From contig CM046307.1 in assembly GCA_025267735.1 (NCBI GenBank), positions 868,001 through 932,000 on the forward strand: a stretch of 64,000 bases of DNA. Reading direction: 5' to 3'. Source of the DNA: Mactra quadrangularis (Eukaryota; Mollusca; Bivalvia; Venerida; Mactridae). Of the stretch, positions 10,217 through 22,030 are shown piece after piece. A program made the translations under genes and the position numbers. The notes under the pieces were generated by a model. The model was given only the letters and a program-made list of their open reading frames with translations. It did no database searches and was not told the origin of the DNA. Position 1 is the stretch's first letter. Every line of letters starts with the position of its first letter.

Positions 10217-13200
10217 ATGGAGGATAATAATTTGTCGGCTGTTTTACATAAAGTGAATGATTTACGTTTGGTAAGTTATTTTTTTTCTCCGAGTTATTTT
10301 TTACATATTGCGATGCTTATTTTTATCATTGCGAAATAGATACATGTAAGACAATTTAAGTGCTCACTCGCGTGTTTACCCCTCGCCAGATCTGCCCTCT
10401 GTTACAGTTGAGCGATTGCAGGCGCATGCAAAGTCTTATTGGTGGAGTGTTGAGGAACCAAGCAAAGCGACGTCAATTGCACTTGGCGGTTTTTTACAGA
10501 GGAAAATAATTTTGTACAATTGCAACATAGTCATGATGGTCAAGTAAACTACAGGACGTTCACGTAAACATTGCGTATATAAATATTGCCGGTTTCATTA
10601 CACACTAATATTTAGAAGTGATTTATTTTTACAAACTTATAGTTTAGTTAGTTTACGCTTATTTTATAAACACATCATTATATAAAGTTTATAGTGTGCA
10701 TATATGCTATTTAAAATAAATGTTAAATTTCAAAGTGGTACGTTTAAATAATTAAAATGCTGTTCACGCATTAGCTTATACACCTATTTAGTGGGAAAGT
10801 CCATTGTTTAAAGTACATAAATACACATGACCTAGAATACGACCTGTATCACAATACGCACGGTATATAGTCACATGATCTTCAGAATGTAAACAATAAA
10901 CTCGTGTTTTTCGTTAAAATTTTGCATCAGCTAAAACATGGAAAAAATCAAATAGCGCATAAAATAACAATTACATTTCTTTGACCCAAAACGCTCATAT
11001 AAGCTTGTGAGTTAAAATTATTTACTGAGAATCATCTGCGCAAATTATTTTTGCACATGAGATAGTTAACCAATCGATTTAGTGTTTGTGCAAAGGATTT
11101 TAAACTGACGATCAAAACTTACTGGGTCAATTTGAAGTTCTAGAAAAAAAATGGTAGTAGCTATTTCTTGTGCTGTTTGATGTCATTAAATTGTCGTTAG
11201 TCATCTGTGAAAAACATATCTACGGTTTCACAAACCAGTCATGTTGCCTAGACTTATAAACAGAGTCAAGTTATACTATTAGGATTATTAATTTTGATTG
11301 TATTAAACGCTGATAGGTCTTGAAATAGGGACATGTTTCTTCTCAAATTAAGCATCGTAAAATCGCACGATTTTGCTGTATAGTCTCATAGCAATCTCTG
11401 TAAACAGATATCCTGGAGAGCACTGTCGTACAGGATCTCTAAGGTTTGCCAGGAGGGTCACGTCGAGATGATCTTTGCGTCGACCAAACAATGCGCAGCT
11501 TTCATCTAGACGAAACACAATTAATAGCATTTGATTTGGTGAATTCTATTTTAGACCGAGGTTTGCGACCTAATTTGACGGTGGTATTATTCATAGGCTG
11601 TGGTTGGACGGCTCATTGCGTGACGTAGACGTTGTTATCAAGTTAATAAACATAATGAGACAAGATCATCAACGTGACCCTCATAACGAAACAGCCAGAT
11701 TAAATTAGCGAGTAGGCAAGCGGAAAATTTTAGATTGGGTTTTATCAGATTGGTCTCATAGCGGAACATAACTGTTTTTTATTTTTGTTACAGGAAAATA
11801 CTGCAATTCCTGAACCTGGAAAAGGAGGTATGTGCGTTTTGGAATTCAAAATTTCAAAATCTGGACTGTTGTTCAAATACGCTGTAAAATGATTTAATAG
11901 TCCGAGAGCGCGCAGGGTTTCAATTGCGGTATCGCGCCCAAAAGTTTTGATGAGTGACTCTTATGTACCTTTGTCTGAGGAATTTGAAATGCAAGTCTTA
12001 AAACTGGCGAGGTAGGAGTTTTTTTCACATTTTGAGCTCAAAGATTTACGCAATCGAAACTATCAAAAATGCACTCTTAACTTCAAGCATACTTTTAAAG
12101 GTGTTTCTTATATTAAATAATAAAATATGTTGTATTAGAATTGTATTTAGAGCTATTTACCATGTCATTCATGCACTGATCTATGTTTATTTTATTAGAG
12201 GTTCAGCTACGTATGGCACGTGTTGGGATCTGTGGTACAGATATACATTTCTGGAAACATGGATTTATTGGACACTTGAAGGTGACTAACCCTTTTATAC
12301 TTGGGCACGAGTCATCAGGAATTGTGAGTAAACTTGGTGAAGGTGTTACCAATTTAAAAGTTGGTAAGTTAGATTTCTTACATTATTGTGTTTGAATTCC
12401 AAAATTCAATTCAGCACACTTACCTTTTCGTGGTCCAAAATTAATTAGTTAGATTGTTTGTATCATATTTTATTTGTTAATTTTGTTAAGCTTTCCAGGT
12501 ATTTATATAATTAAGTTGTATTTGTACCATGTAATTATTTCATTAGCTTTTTTCTTAAAAGTTGAAACTTCATGCAGTTTATTTCTTCTCTCGGCTCGGT
12601 ACAAACAAGTAATTAGTATAATACACAACTATGCAAATACGGATTAACAGAATTATATTAATTTGGTATGCCAGGAAAAACTTTAGTAAGTATGAGTTTT
12701 ATTTCCTTAATAAACTGAACTTCTAAACGAACAATCTTAATTTAATCCATAGAATGATAGATGATATAACGCTAATTTTTTCTGAATCAATTATTTTCCA
12801 TGTTCGAGAGAATAAGATATTTAGTGTTCAAAACGATAAATTGTGGGTGAGTGTATTTGATTAGAAAAAATCTTACAATTTAGCTACGTGTTTTGTTTAT
12901 AGGAGATCGCGTGGCATTAGAACCAATTTCATCATGTGCAACTTGTGATAAATGTAAAATAGGTCGATATAACCTTTGTTCGAAGATGACAATTGATGGA
13001 ATACCACCTAAAGACGGCGGTCTTGTACGATATCACATACATGACGCCAACTTTTGTTACAAGTAAGTTATCTTTGTAAAGTTTTATAAAACTTATTATC
13101 TTGAAACTGGTCTTAGAGAAATGATTCCTATTGGCACTATTTGGTAAGCTAAATATTTGTCAATAATAACGAGGATGTTTTCAATGCGTTTGTTGCGTAG

Positions 13201-16200
13201 CGCCTGTAGATATTATTAAGACGTTCAAAAGTTATGTTCTTCACTTAAACAAAATATGCAAGTAGTATGTTGTTATGTAATACTTTCGATTTTCTGATTA
13301 CTTGTAACCCTAAAGTGAGAGTTTGAAAGAATATATTTTCTTGGCAAGGAAACACACGGTGGAATTAGGATTGCTCATGCTTACTCAAGCCAATGCCTTA
13401 CTGACAGTTGAAATGGTAAACATACTTTGACAAATGTCATACTGGTTCTTTTAAAGATACTAGTTCACAAATTTGGTTTAATTTTTCTATAATTTCAAAA
13501 TACCATTCAGTGTCTGTAATTGGGTCAAAATATATAATTCTTATTATTTTAACTTAAAGACAAACTGACCTATATGTTGCAAGAAATATACAATAAAAGT
13601 CACAAAAACCCACTAAAAGTGTCTTACCGTGGCATACGGGATAGATGTTTACTACATGAAACGCCATAATTTGTAGTTGTATGTCAATTTGCACTAAAAT
13701 TGTCATTATCAGAACACTTCTTTGACAATCTGTGAATGAGTACCTTTAAATGATTATCAACCTTGATAATACCGTTTGATCACATCAACATGTACATGTG
13801 TTATACAAGTCGTATAGTGCATGCATTGTAAATATTTCCCTAAAAACAGGATTTTGAAAATATATTAGGAACAGCAAAAAAACACCGACGTGCCGCACAG
13901 CCAAAATACAGAGATTTTTAACTTTCCTATAAATAGGGCACCACAACAAATAGCAAATAACAAATAAGAAACTTTTGGGTTGCCGCCTTGGAACGGATAG
14001 GGGCAAAATAATTTTCACAGGGATTTGAACTAGGTTTTAGGGTACACTAACCTCACATTTACCCAAGCAACGTCAAAATGGCATGGGAGAAAATCTTCAA
14101 ACCTCCATTTATTCAACAATGTTGCGTGCAAAAACACACATACAACTACAAAAGCCATTAGCGTTGCCAAGGTAAATGGCAGGAATATTAAATTGACAAC
14201 CAGAACGAACATACCTGTAGTTGATGTCCAATTATCTTCCTGTTTGTGTCCTTCCTTTTAAAAATATAAATTCATGTCTTGGCATTGTATATAATTATAG
14301 CGTTATCTATGGCTTTCAGACAAGAGCTATGGCCAATAATTAAGCATTCGGTTTCTTATTATTTAGTATGTCTTTGAACTTTTGTTTGTGAAATATTACA
14401 TTTCAGACCAATTACAACGTAAAAAGACCTAACACAATGATTTACAGACGTCAAATTTCCATTCAAAGCTTTTATTTTATATACAATGTATATAATTTGC
14501 CTAATCCATTCAATTGATTAAAATATAATTATGTTTGAACTGGCAACCTACTACATAAATGATGTATCTTTATTTTAGATAATGATTTTCCATGTAAGAA
14601 AACTTCTAATTTAATGAATATTATTTATGTCACGTCAATTGTATTTATTTTGTTATATGTAACACGCATTGTGGGACCTCAAAGGGTTTCAAAGCAAAAC
14701 CATATTAACAGGCAACTTTTAGCTGCAGAGACTGCATTTGAACATTAACCCTAATGCTATCGATGTAATTTAAAAAAAGACATTTATTGCTATCACTATT
14801 TGTATCTAAAGAATTATGTGTCTTTGATTGCGGCTATATAAAAATCAACTGTTTCTTAAGTTTTGTATCTGTTTAAGGCTACCAGATAACTTGTCTTTAG
14901 AAGAAGGTGCATTAATGGAACCACTTTCTGTTACAATTCATGCAGCAAGACGTGCTGGTATTACACTTGGTAGTCGAGTTCTTATTTGTGGAGCAGGTAT
15001 GATGATCTTCATGTGTAGTCAAATCTGTTTTAGTGTAATTTACTGTTTGATGGTATTTTAAGATACGTGAAAGTCGCACATTGACGAACGATTAATATCG
15101 ATCAAGAGTTATCGTAAATGTAGTCTTTTAGCATACAATACTAAAAGTACATATGACGCTAATTCTCAAAATGACACTCATCAACGTCTTTTAATAAAGT
15201 GGTCTAACGACAGTGTTAGATCTGTAAATGCTATTAACAGAACGACTAAACTTAAAGGAGTGATGTCAGAGTATAACAGTGCACTATGTCATAAAATAAA
15301 CCATTCTTGGAATTAAGACAGATTTAACTTGATGACACCATAAGTGACTTCTTCATATTACGATATATTTAGTCAAGTCAAGTCAAGTCAAAATATTTTA
15401 TTGGCATAAACAATATGTTCATCGCCAAGAAAAACTTTGGCAGTTTTTTTTACAAATAACATATATACAATATTAAATATAAAAGAAAAGCATGCACAAT
15501 TAATATACAATGTATGACAAAACACTTACTGACTACATGTAAAAAGAGAAAAAAGGAACAGATGTATATAAAAAGGTATTAAACAGGATGTAAGATAGGT
15601 AATGTATGTTTGATGAAATATACCAAGATTAATTCATGTATGTATAGATATAATAAACTAAAAGTTTTTCGATAGTAATACACAGAACAAAAAAAATGAT
15701 ATGAATTAAGATGGAAATTAGTTGTAACGAAGTTGCTGTTTCTTCAATAACAACAAAGATAGTTTGCTATACTAGAGTAGTTCTTAGTTTAGTTGCAAAA
15801 TGTATAAATGATGCTAATTTTATAATTTTTGTTCGACTTGTAGTATTTAATAAAATGCGGAATTTTGTCAAGTTAGGCCAAGTATAGAAATATTTATGTA
15901 TGTATTTTTTTCTAAGTTCATTGTAAATAGGGCATATTAATAAAAAATGATATTCAGATTCAATTTGATTATTATTACACAATTTACACAAACGCAGATT
16001 TTTACTAATATTACGACACCTCCCTTCCTCTATTGCCAGTTTGTGTGAAGAACAACGAAATCTAGCTAAAACAGATATGTACTTGTCATTGTCAATAAAA
16101 TCTAAATATTTCTCAAATTCAAAACTGGTTTTAAAAATTTTGTACGTTTCTAAACGCGAAAATGAATTCAAACAGCCATACCAAGATTGTAAGTAATTGT

Positions 16201-19200
16201 CAATTATTCGTTGAATAACACTGTCAATTTGTAAGTTTGATACATTAGAGCTTGTCCATAGGAATGAAAAACCAAGGTTAGATAATAGTGATTTTACATT
16301 AATTGCCCAAGTGTTAACTAATTCACCGTTATTATCAGTCATGTACAGTAATTTATACATCAAAGATGTATCTAATTTATTTATTCTGTGCCAATATTTA
16401 ATTATTCTTATTTGTCTTTTGATATACAGTGGGAAGCGACCAAATTCCCCATATACAGCAGAACAGGTTGTTTTATTGTGAACGCCGAGTATTTGCCTCA
16501 GGAATTTCAAATGTATCTTTTCAATATCCGGTGATTTGTGGAAGCCCCACACCTCGGCCCCATAGCTTAAAATTGGCATTATCATTGTATCGAACAATTT
16601 AACTTTTTCCGATACTTTCAATGATACAATATCAAAAAGTGAGTTAAGAGAATATAATGCTCGATTTGCTTGATTTGAAAGCAATTTTTGTGCTTGATAA
16701 AACTGACCGTTAGATGACAGTGTTACACCTAGGTATGTAAATGTTTTTACTACTTGTAGTATATTACCATCATAAAATAATTCAACATTTTCCATTCTAC
16801 TACCTTTTTTAAATACCATAATAACAGTTTTGTTTATATTGACAGTAATTCCCCATTCGTTACAATAACAATGCAATTTATCAAGTAGTTTTTGTAACTC
16901 ACATTTAGAATATGCGAAAATGGCGGTGTCGTCCGCAAATAACAATAAAAATATTTGAAGTTGATCTAATGTAAAAACATCATCTGTGGTATTTTGTAGA
17001 TAAGACTTCATATCATTAACAAAAAATATATATAAAAGTGGAGACAGAGGCTCGCCTTGTTTCACACCCATATAGGTGTCGAAGTACTCGGTTAATGAAC
17101 CGTTGACTTTTACACAAGACTTCACATTTTCATACATTCTTTGTAATATTTTAATAATTTTAGTAGACACTCCTAATTGTACTAATTTATACCATATGCC
17201 ATTTCTGTATACATAGTCAAAACATTTTTGGAAATCAATGAAAGAACAATATACTTTCTTTTTCTCATTATTCAGAACCTTGTCAATGATTGACGATAAA
17301 ACAAAAATGCAATCGACCGTGCTTCTATCTTTTACAAAACCGAATTGAGTGTTTGATAAAATATCATTATCATTAGCCCACTTACGAAGTCTTGTATCTA
17401 ATATAATTGAAAATATTTTCGAAAAAATACTAGTAAGAGAAATCCCACGGTAGTCGTTGACATTTTGCTTACTTGCTTTCTTGGGAACAGGAACGATAAT
17501 CGCGGAAGTCCAGGATTCAGGATAAACGCAGTTATCGAACATGAAATTAAATAGTTTACTTAATATGGGTGCTAAAATAAATTTGCAAGATTTAAACATT
17601 TCTGGTATTAACAAATCGTCAGATCCACTTTTACCCGATTTTAGACTCGAAATCGCACTTATGATTTCATTTTCTGATATGACGTTGTCTAATTGTTCAT
17701 GCGAAACGTTTTGCATAAAATTATCGTCAGAAATACATTCCTCGACAAAGTCGTTCGTAAAAGTTTCAGTGGAAGAGAACAGGTTTTTAAAATGGTTATA
17801 AAAATCATCTTTATCGATGCTACATGTATCTTTTTTCTGTTTGAGTTTTCGAATCTCATTCCAAAATGCCTTCGGTTGAGATGTAGCAAGATTATGAAAT
17901 TTATTTTTATTGTTATTATTATAAATTAATTTCGCTTTGCGGTTAGCAGCCTTGTAAATATTTCTCTAACTAATCATAATGTTTCTATTTGAGACAGATC
18001 TATTCTTGCTGTGCTGTAAACAAACCATTCTCTTAAAAGGTACAGTCGTTTATATGATATGTTTTACTTACAAAGTTTACCTTTTTTAGCTTTATGTATT
18101 TTTTTCAGGTACAATTGGACTACTTGCATTGTTGGTAGCAAAATCGTACGGTGCGTCCCAAGTATGTGTCATGGGTATGTTGCTGTTACAATATATTATT
18201 TTCAGCCGGACTTTTGAACGAAAAAAATCGGCTTATAAATAAACGAAACCGGTGCGGGCGGCGGTCAAGCGGGCGTCAGGTGTCGTTAACAATTGCGTTT
18301 TTCTTAACCATATATTTCTGCCATTTACTGTCAGATCTTATAAAACTTCATGCAATAACATACAATGTGATGAACAGAATTAGAAAGTAACCACAACTAT
18401 ACATGGCTTTGGTATGAAATATTTCCCTTTGTAATTTTTGCGTTAAAGTTTTTAATACGTAGGATATATCTGTCGTTATGGTCAGATCTTGTTGAAAATC
18501 CGGCTTCAATGTGGTTTCCACATAAAATTTCATGTTGTTTTTAGTTTTGCGATTTAGATGGTGTTGTCAATGGCAAATTACGTAAGGTTGTCTTGGGAGA
18601 ATATGGTGCAATTTAACCTTCATAATTTTTCAAAAATGTCTTATAGGGATAATGAGGTTTATATCCACGATTGTTGTTGTATTTGAAATATACGTTCGAG
18701 CATGTCTGTGATCGGATGCTCGCTGCTTACACCTGATAAACTTACATACAATTCTTTGTTTTGGTGGGTTTAACGCCGTAGCAACACATTGTATAAGTCA
18801 AATTAGGGCGCCCATCGCACCTAACTTAGCTTTCCTAGACCCTTGTCTATAACCAATACTCACCTACCCTTCTACAAGGCGGAAAACTTCTCCATATATC
18901 TTATTAATGAAGGAAAATTGACATAATTGTCAAATTTTCATGGAATGGATTCGAAGCCCTTTCCCCTTTGGGACACGAGATTTCTAATATCTGCGCGCTA
19001 CCAACTGCGCTATCGACCCGGGTTAACATACGATGTTTTTCTGTTTTAAAAATTTTACATTGTATGTTATAGTTCCAAAATGTGTTTCATTTTTAAAAAG
19101 GCGAAAAAAAACCCAAATATTTCCAGTTGAAATATTATTTCATTCCTGCATAGGTAATAAATCAGAAAAGGGCATTTAATCAAGTTAAAGGTATTCAATA

Positions 19201-21423
19201 ATCTGCAACCGTTATTTGTCTAAAACACCACAAAGCGCTAAAATGCAAACTTTGTTCAACGACTTGAAAATCAGAGATGTTATTCTAATGTCCCATATTC
19301 TCAAAAAACTTAAACGTGTCAATAACGTAGTATGTGATAATCTAATATCATGTATAGGATTTTTATTTATTCGCGTTTATATATTTTGATTTTTAAGAAC
19401 TCTATTTTGTATGACTGAGAACATACATGTATAGTGTAAACTAATTATGTGGAGACATAGATGCAAACTATAAATTGTTTCTTGTTTTCCTACAAAATCC
19501 CGCATGCTGGTCCATGTTAGATCTATTATCTTGAGGTTTGCTCACTAGATCTCTTTTCGTTTTCTTTTCGAATTACAATTATGTGAGTAAAACATTTAAA
19601 TAAGACACTAATGAAATATAATACGATATTGTTAATCGTAATTATTGTTACTGATTTACAGATTTAAATGAAAGTCGATTAAACTTAGCAAAAAGTATGG
19701 GAGCAGATGTAACATTAGTTCCGAAAACCAAAGATGCACGTGAGCTTGCTGCTGAAATTGAACAATGTATGAATGGAAGACCAACAATTTCCTTGGAATG
19801 TACGGGTGCTCCTTCATGTGTACAGACCTCAATATATGTGAGTATCAAGATGGCACATCGTTGTTTTGCAATTATGTATGTGGTGATAACTAGTATATAC
19901 CGATAGTTTAAATATCAGGGTTCAATAACAATATTGTCGATTATTCATTCACGATCTAAAAATTTACTAGAACTAAAATAGATAGCTTTGAAAGAGAAAG
20001 CTTAGTTTAAAGCACTAAGAAATAACTGAAAGCAGTTAAACACTAAATTAAGAATATAAAACAATGGATTGCATTCACAAATTACTTCATTGTTAACGTT
20101 CCAGTAACAATTATATCATTGAAATATCCTTTAAGTATATAATCTGAATTTAACATGCCATCCTGCGAAGATTGTATGTGTAATTTGTACTAACTGAACC
20201 ACAACAGTTACTCGGGATCTGCTCTTTATTTTCATAAGCATTCATTACGTGGAGAGGATGCTTCAGCATTTATACATAAAGAAATGAACGATGATTATAA
20301 ATAAAATGTTACATGTTACCTAGGTAACAGATTTTGGTGGCTGTGTTATGTGTGTTGGTTTAGGACCAGACGATGTAACAATACCTTTAGTCGATGCTGT
20401 ATTAAGAGAAGTTGACGTAAAAGGAGTGAATGCATACCCTAATTGTTATCCAATAGCTCTTGCTTTGCTTAAAACAGGTAAGAATAGGTTTGTAATGTTT
20501 TTTTCATAAGTACGTGATTCTCAAAAAGTGTTTTTTAGATTCTGAAAAAATGTGCCCAGGGAAGTGTTATGTGATTGGAGTAATCGAGAATAGTTTGTAT
20601 GTCGATCGTAAATACTTATTGACACTTAGACAAGCTAAACAATGGTAAAATCGAACAGAAGGAATGCATTTTATCGACCGTTTATTGCTTTTCCAAACAG
20701 CCATCCGTGAGAAAAAAATATTTTTATGATTAAGACGTATAAATAAGCTCAATGTCGTTTTACAACCATGATGATTGTGAGGATGATGGCCATCGTGCTA
20801 TCTGTAATGACAGTGGTTAAAAATAATGTATCCACATGGCGGCAGTGATCATGCAATAGTGGTTGAAGCGACCATTTTAATATTAGTAAGGACACATTGG
20901 AATGCAGTTTTATTGTTTTCATTAATAGGAGTGGTTGCAGTAAGTGCATTTAAGTTTATCGACACGAAAACTAAAAACGTCATGACGTGCAAACAAACTT
21001 CTCAAGCCAAACGTGTATTAAAACATACATGTTTGATGTACTTGGCTCATGTATTTTTTTTTAATTTTATAAATTCAGCTTTATACGACTGTATATAAAT
21101 TGTTTTGGTGAAAACACTTCAACCCAACTTTTACTCGACAATGTTGTGAGCAAAAATACAAACAAAAGCTAATAGCATTGCCAAGGTAAAAAGCACGTAT
21201 ACACTGACCTTATAGAGGCCAGAACTCCTGAAGTTAAAGCAGCAACAACACGACGTTAAAGTTAGTGATTTTAGTGAATTCAGATAAAACGTTATTTTTT
21301 CACGCAGGGGCTGTTGATGTCAAGCAGGTAATCACACATGAGTTTAAACTGGAGCAATGTTTAGAGGCTTTTGATTTGGTTGATCGAGGTGAAGGAATCA
21401 AAGTAATGATAAATTGTGAATGA
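10217..21423 (+). CDS. SORD: Sorbitol dehydrogenase, gene A (complete, nine exons)
   Basis: Exons: 10217-10270, 11794-11827, 12199-12363, 12903-13062, 14878-14996, 18109-18174, 19662-19837, 20324-20477, 21308-21423; 1044 nt, 347 residues, all introns GT-AG, phases 0,1,1,2,1,1,0,1. It is a medium-chain dehydrogenase/reductase oxidising sorbitol and related polyols to ketoses with NAD, the second step of the polyol pathway, in cytosol. Catalytic zinc ligands are Cys41 (GICGTD), His66 (LGHE) and Glu152 (MEPLS). Residues 96-110 form C-x2-C-x2-C-x7-C, the structural zinc lobe. The Rossmann motif GAGTIG is at 176-181 and Asp200 ends the second strand, as in NAD-preferring members. The human enzyme is about 357 residues. 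The ATG has A at -3 and G at +4. Intron 5 carries an antisense LINE, intron 6 a SINE and intron 4 a small TTAA-flanked element. No frameshift or stop was seen. Confidence 0.95.
10271..11793 (+). other. SORD gene A intron 1
   Basis: Donor gtaagt, acceptor ttgttacag. Part of it (about 10320-10500, 'taagacaatttaagtgctc' and 'tttacccctcgcca') is matched in inverted orientation by gene B intron 1 (about 62900-63070). Nothing else was recognised; short open frames at 11348-11628 are not supported. Confidence 0.7.
13451..13749 (+). mobile_element. Small TTAA-flanked inverted-repeat element, copy 1
   Basis: Lies in intron 4 of SORD gene A. The ends are TTAAAGATACTAGTTCACA and the complement of GAATGAGTACCTTTAA. 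The interior ('attcagtgtctgtaattg', 'gcaagaaatatacaa', 'catacggg') recurs in the same orientation at 39284-39635 and 57221-57565. TTAA at both ends suggests a piggyBac-type non-autonomous element; no transposase is present. Confidence 0.7.
14060..14190 (+). repeat. Dispersed repeat shared by SORD introns
   Basis: The segment with 'caacaatgttgcgtgcaaaa' and 'attagcgttgccaaggtaaa' in intron 4 of gene A recurs at about 21120-21200 (intron 8, same orientation) and in reverse at about 58750-58850 (intron 4 of gene B). The ends were not defined. Confidence 0.5.
15372..17965 (-). mobile_element. 5'-truncated LINE, antisense within SORD gene A intron 5
   Basis: The 3' end is at 15372-15390 as a tandem of the pentamer TTGAC (minus strand), then a 3' UTR, then ORF2 reading leftwards. 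The sequence begins at about 17965, just C-terminal to where the endonuclease domain would end, so ORF1, endonuclease and 5' UTR are missing, as expected for incomplete target-primed reverse transcription. It makes up most of the 3.1-kb intron 5 (14997-18108). Gene B intron 5 (57194-58074) has no LINE, so insertion followed the SORD duplication or was lost there. Confidence 0.85.
15767..17965 (-). CDS. LINE ORF2 fragment: reverse transcriptase and C-terminal domain
   Basis: Open without stop or frameshift from about 17965 to the stop at 15767; the first ATG is at 17716 (649 residues from there), but upstream codons in the same frame also match LINE ORF2 ([13 protein letters not shown]). Numbering from that Met: RGISLTS at about 90, the [10 protein letters not shown] motif A at about 158-167, [10 protein letters not shown] at about 217-226, and the FADD catalytic box at 260-263. 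A C-terminal CKLC...HFLLICP motif matches the other LINE in the window. It lacks the endonuclease, so it cannot retrotranspose alone. Intactness suggests a fairly recent insertion. No promoter is evident, and it is antisense to its host gene. Confidence 0.85.
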   Translation of the reverse strand, partial: RNIYKAANRKAKLIYNNNNKNKFHNLATSQPKAFWNEIRKLKQKKDTCSIDKDDFYNHFKNLFSSTETFTNDFVEECISDDNFMQNVSHEQLDNVISENEIISAISSLKSGKSGSDDLLIPEMFKSCKFILAPILSKLFNFMFDNCVYPESWTSAIIVPVPKKASKQNVNDYRGISLTSIFSKIFSIILDTRLRKWANDNDILSNTQFGFVKDRSTVDCIFVLSSIIDKVLNNEKKKVYCSFIDFQKCFDYVYRNGIWYKLVQLGVSTKIIKILQRMYENVKSCVKVNGSLTEYFDTYMGVKQGEPLSPLLYIFFVNDMKSYLQNTTDDVFTLDQLQIFLLLFADDTAIFAYSKCELQKLLDKLHCYCNEWGITVNINKTVIMVFKKGSRMENVELFYDGNILQVVKTFTYLGVTLSSNGQFYQAQKLLSNQANRALYSLNSLFDIVSLKVSEKVKLFDTMIMPILSYGAEVWGFHKSPDIEKIHLKFLRQILGVHNKTTCSAVYGEFGRFPLYIKRQIRIIKYWHRINKLDTSLMYKLLYMTDNNGELVNTWAINVKSLLSNLGFSFLWTSSNVSNLQIDSVIQRIIDNYLQSWYGCLNSFSRLETYKIFKTSFEFEKYLDFIDNDKYISVLARFRCSSHKLAIEEGRCRNISKNLRLCKLCNNNQIESEYHFLLICPIYNELRKKYIHKYFYTWPNLTKFRILLNTTSRTKIIKLASFIHFATKLRTTLV
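18755..19023 (-). mobile_element. tRNA-derived SINE, second family, copy 1
   Basis: Lies in intron 6 of SORD gene A (18175-19661). Reading on the minus strand, the tRNA-like head is 'cccgggtcgatagcgcagtt', then 'tgtcccaaaggggaaag', a conserved body ('tgacaattatgtcaattttcc', 'ggagaagttttccgcc', 'agggtctaggaaagc'), then the shared 3' tail (caatgtgttgc, taaacccacc). A second copy is at 46800-47046. The tail is shared with the other SINE families here while head and body differ. Confidence 0.8.
21120..21200 (+). repeat. Dispersed repeat shared by SORD introns
   Basis: In intron 8 of gene A; matches 14060-14190 ('gacaatgttgtgagcaaaaa', 'aatagcattgccaaggtaaa'). A short fragment with no coding content. 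Confidence 0.5.
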
Positions 21424-21660
21424 CGAATAATGAGTTACGTTTCTTTTTGACTTTAAAACTGCACAACAAGCCATTGGAATTTGACATAGGAGTGTTTTAA
21501 GTTCGTTCAGTCTACTTTTTAGAATTAGGGAATTGGACTATAAGAACATGCACGAGATGTATTGAAACTCTAACTAATGTATACTTCAACGATCGAATAT
21601 ATTATTACAGTGTTTAAATAGTAACGTTTTTATGTTTTTATATGTGAATAAAATGAAGTA
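21424..21660 (+). promoter_or_regulatory. SORD gene A 3' UTR with polyadenylation signal
   Basis: AATAAA at 21647-21652, about 225 nt after the stop codon. The whole block is repeated downstream, where 'tatgtgaataaaattaagta' recurs near 25212, and has an inverted counterpart after gene B (signal at 54204-54209). Confidence 0.75.
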
Positions 21661-21810
21661 TTTGTATTATTTTATAAGTTTGACCAGGGTTCTTGTTGTG
21701 GATATCTGAATTACGTTAACAAAAAGAAGATGAAATTTCTAGTTTTGCTAGGAATGTAATAATTTCCTTGCAATATTGAATACATTCAAACATTTACTTT
21801 ACTTGATATT

Positions 21811-22030
21811 TTTGTTTTTTGGTTTGCTTTTGGGGTTTTTAACGTCGTATTCAACACATATTAAGGTCATGTATACGACGGCCAGCTCTTCCTACTATAT
21901 AATTCCTAGACACTTTTCTATCACCAGTACTAACTTACCCTACCACGAGGCCGTCAACTCATGTATAGGGTATTACCCGCGATCTTCGGATTTGAAGTCA
22001 GACATGCTAATCTCTACGCCACGGCCGCGG
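21811..22030 (-). mobile_element. tRNA-derived SINE, third family, with target-site duplication
   Basis: Flanked by perfect 9-bp repeats CTTGATATT (21802-21810 and 22031-22039). The paralogous sequence near 25378 reads 'actttacttgatattacaag' and has no insertion, so the 220-bp element is bounded exactly. On the minus strand the head has 'gccgcggccgtggcgtagag' and 'cgaagatcgcgg'; the other end carries the tail 'ttaaaaaccccaaaagc'. Confidence 0.85.
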
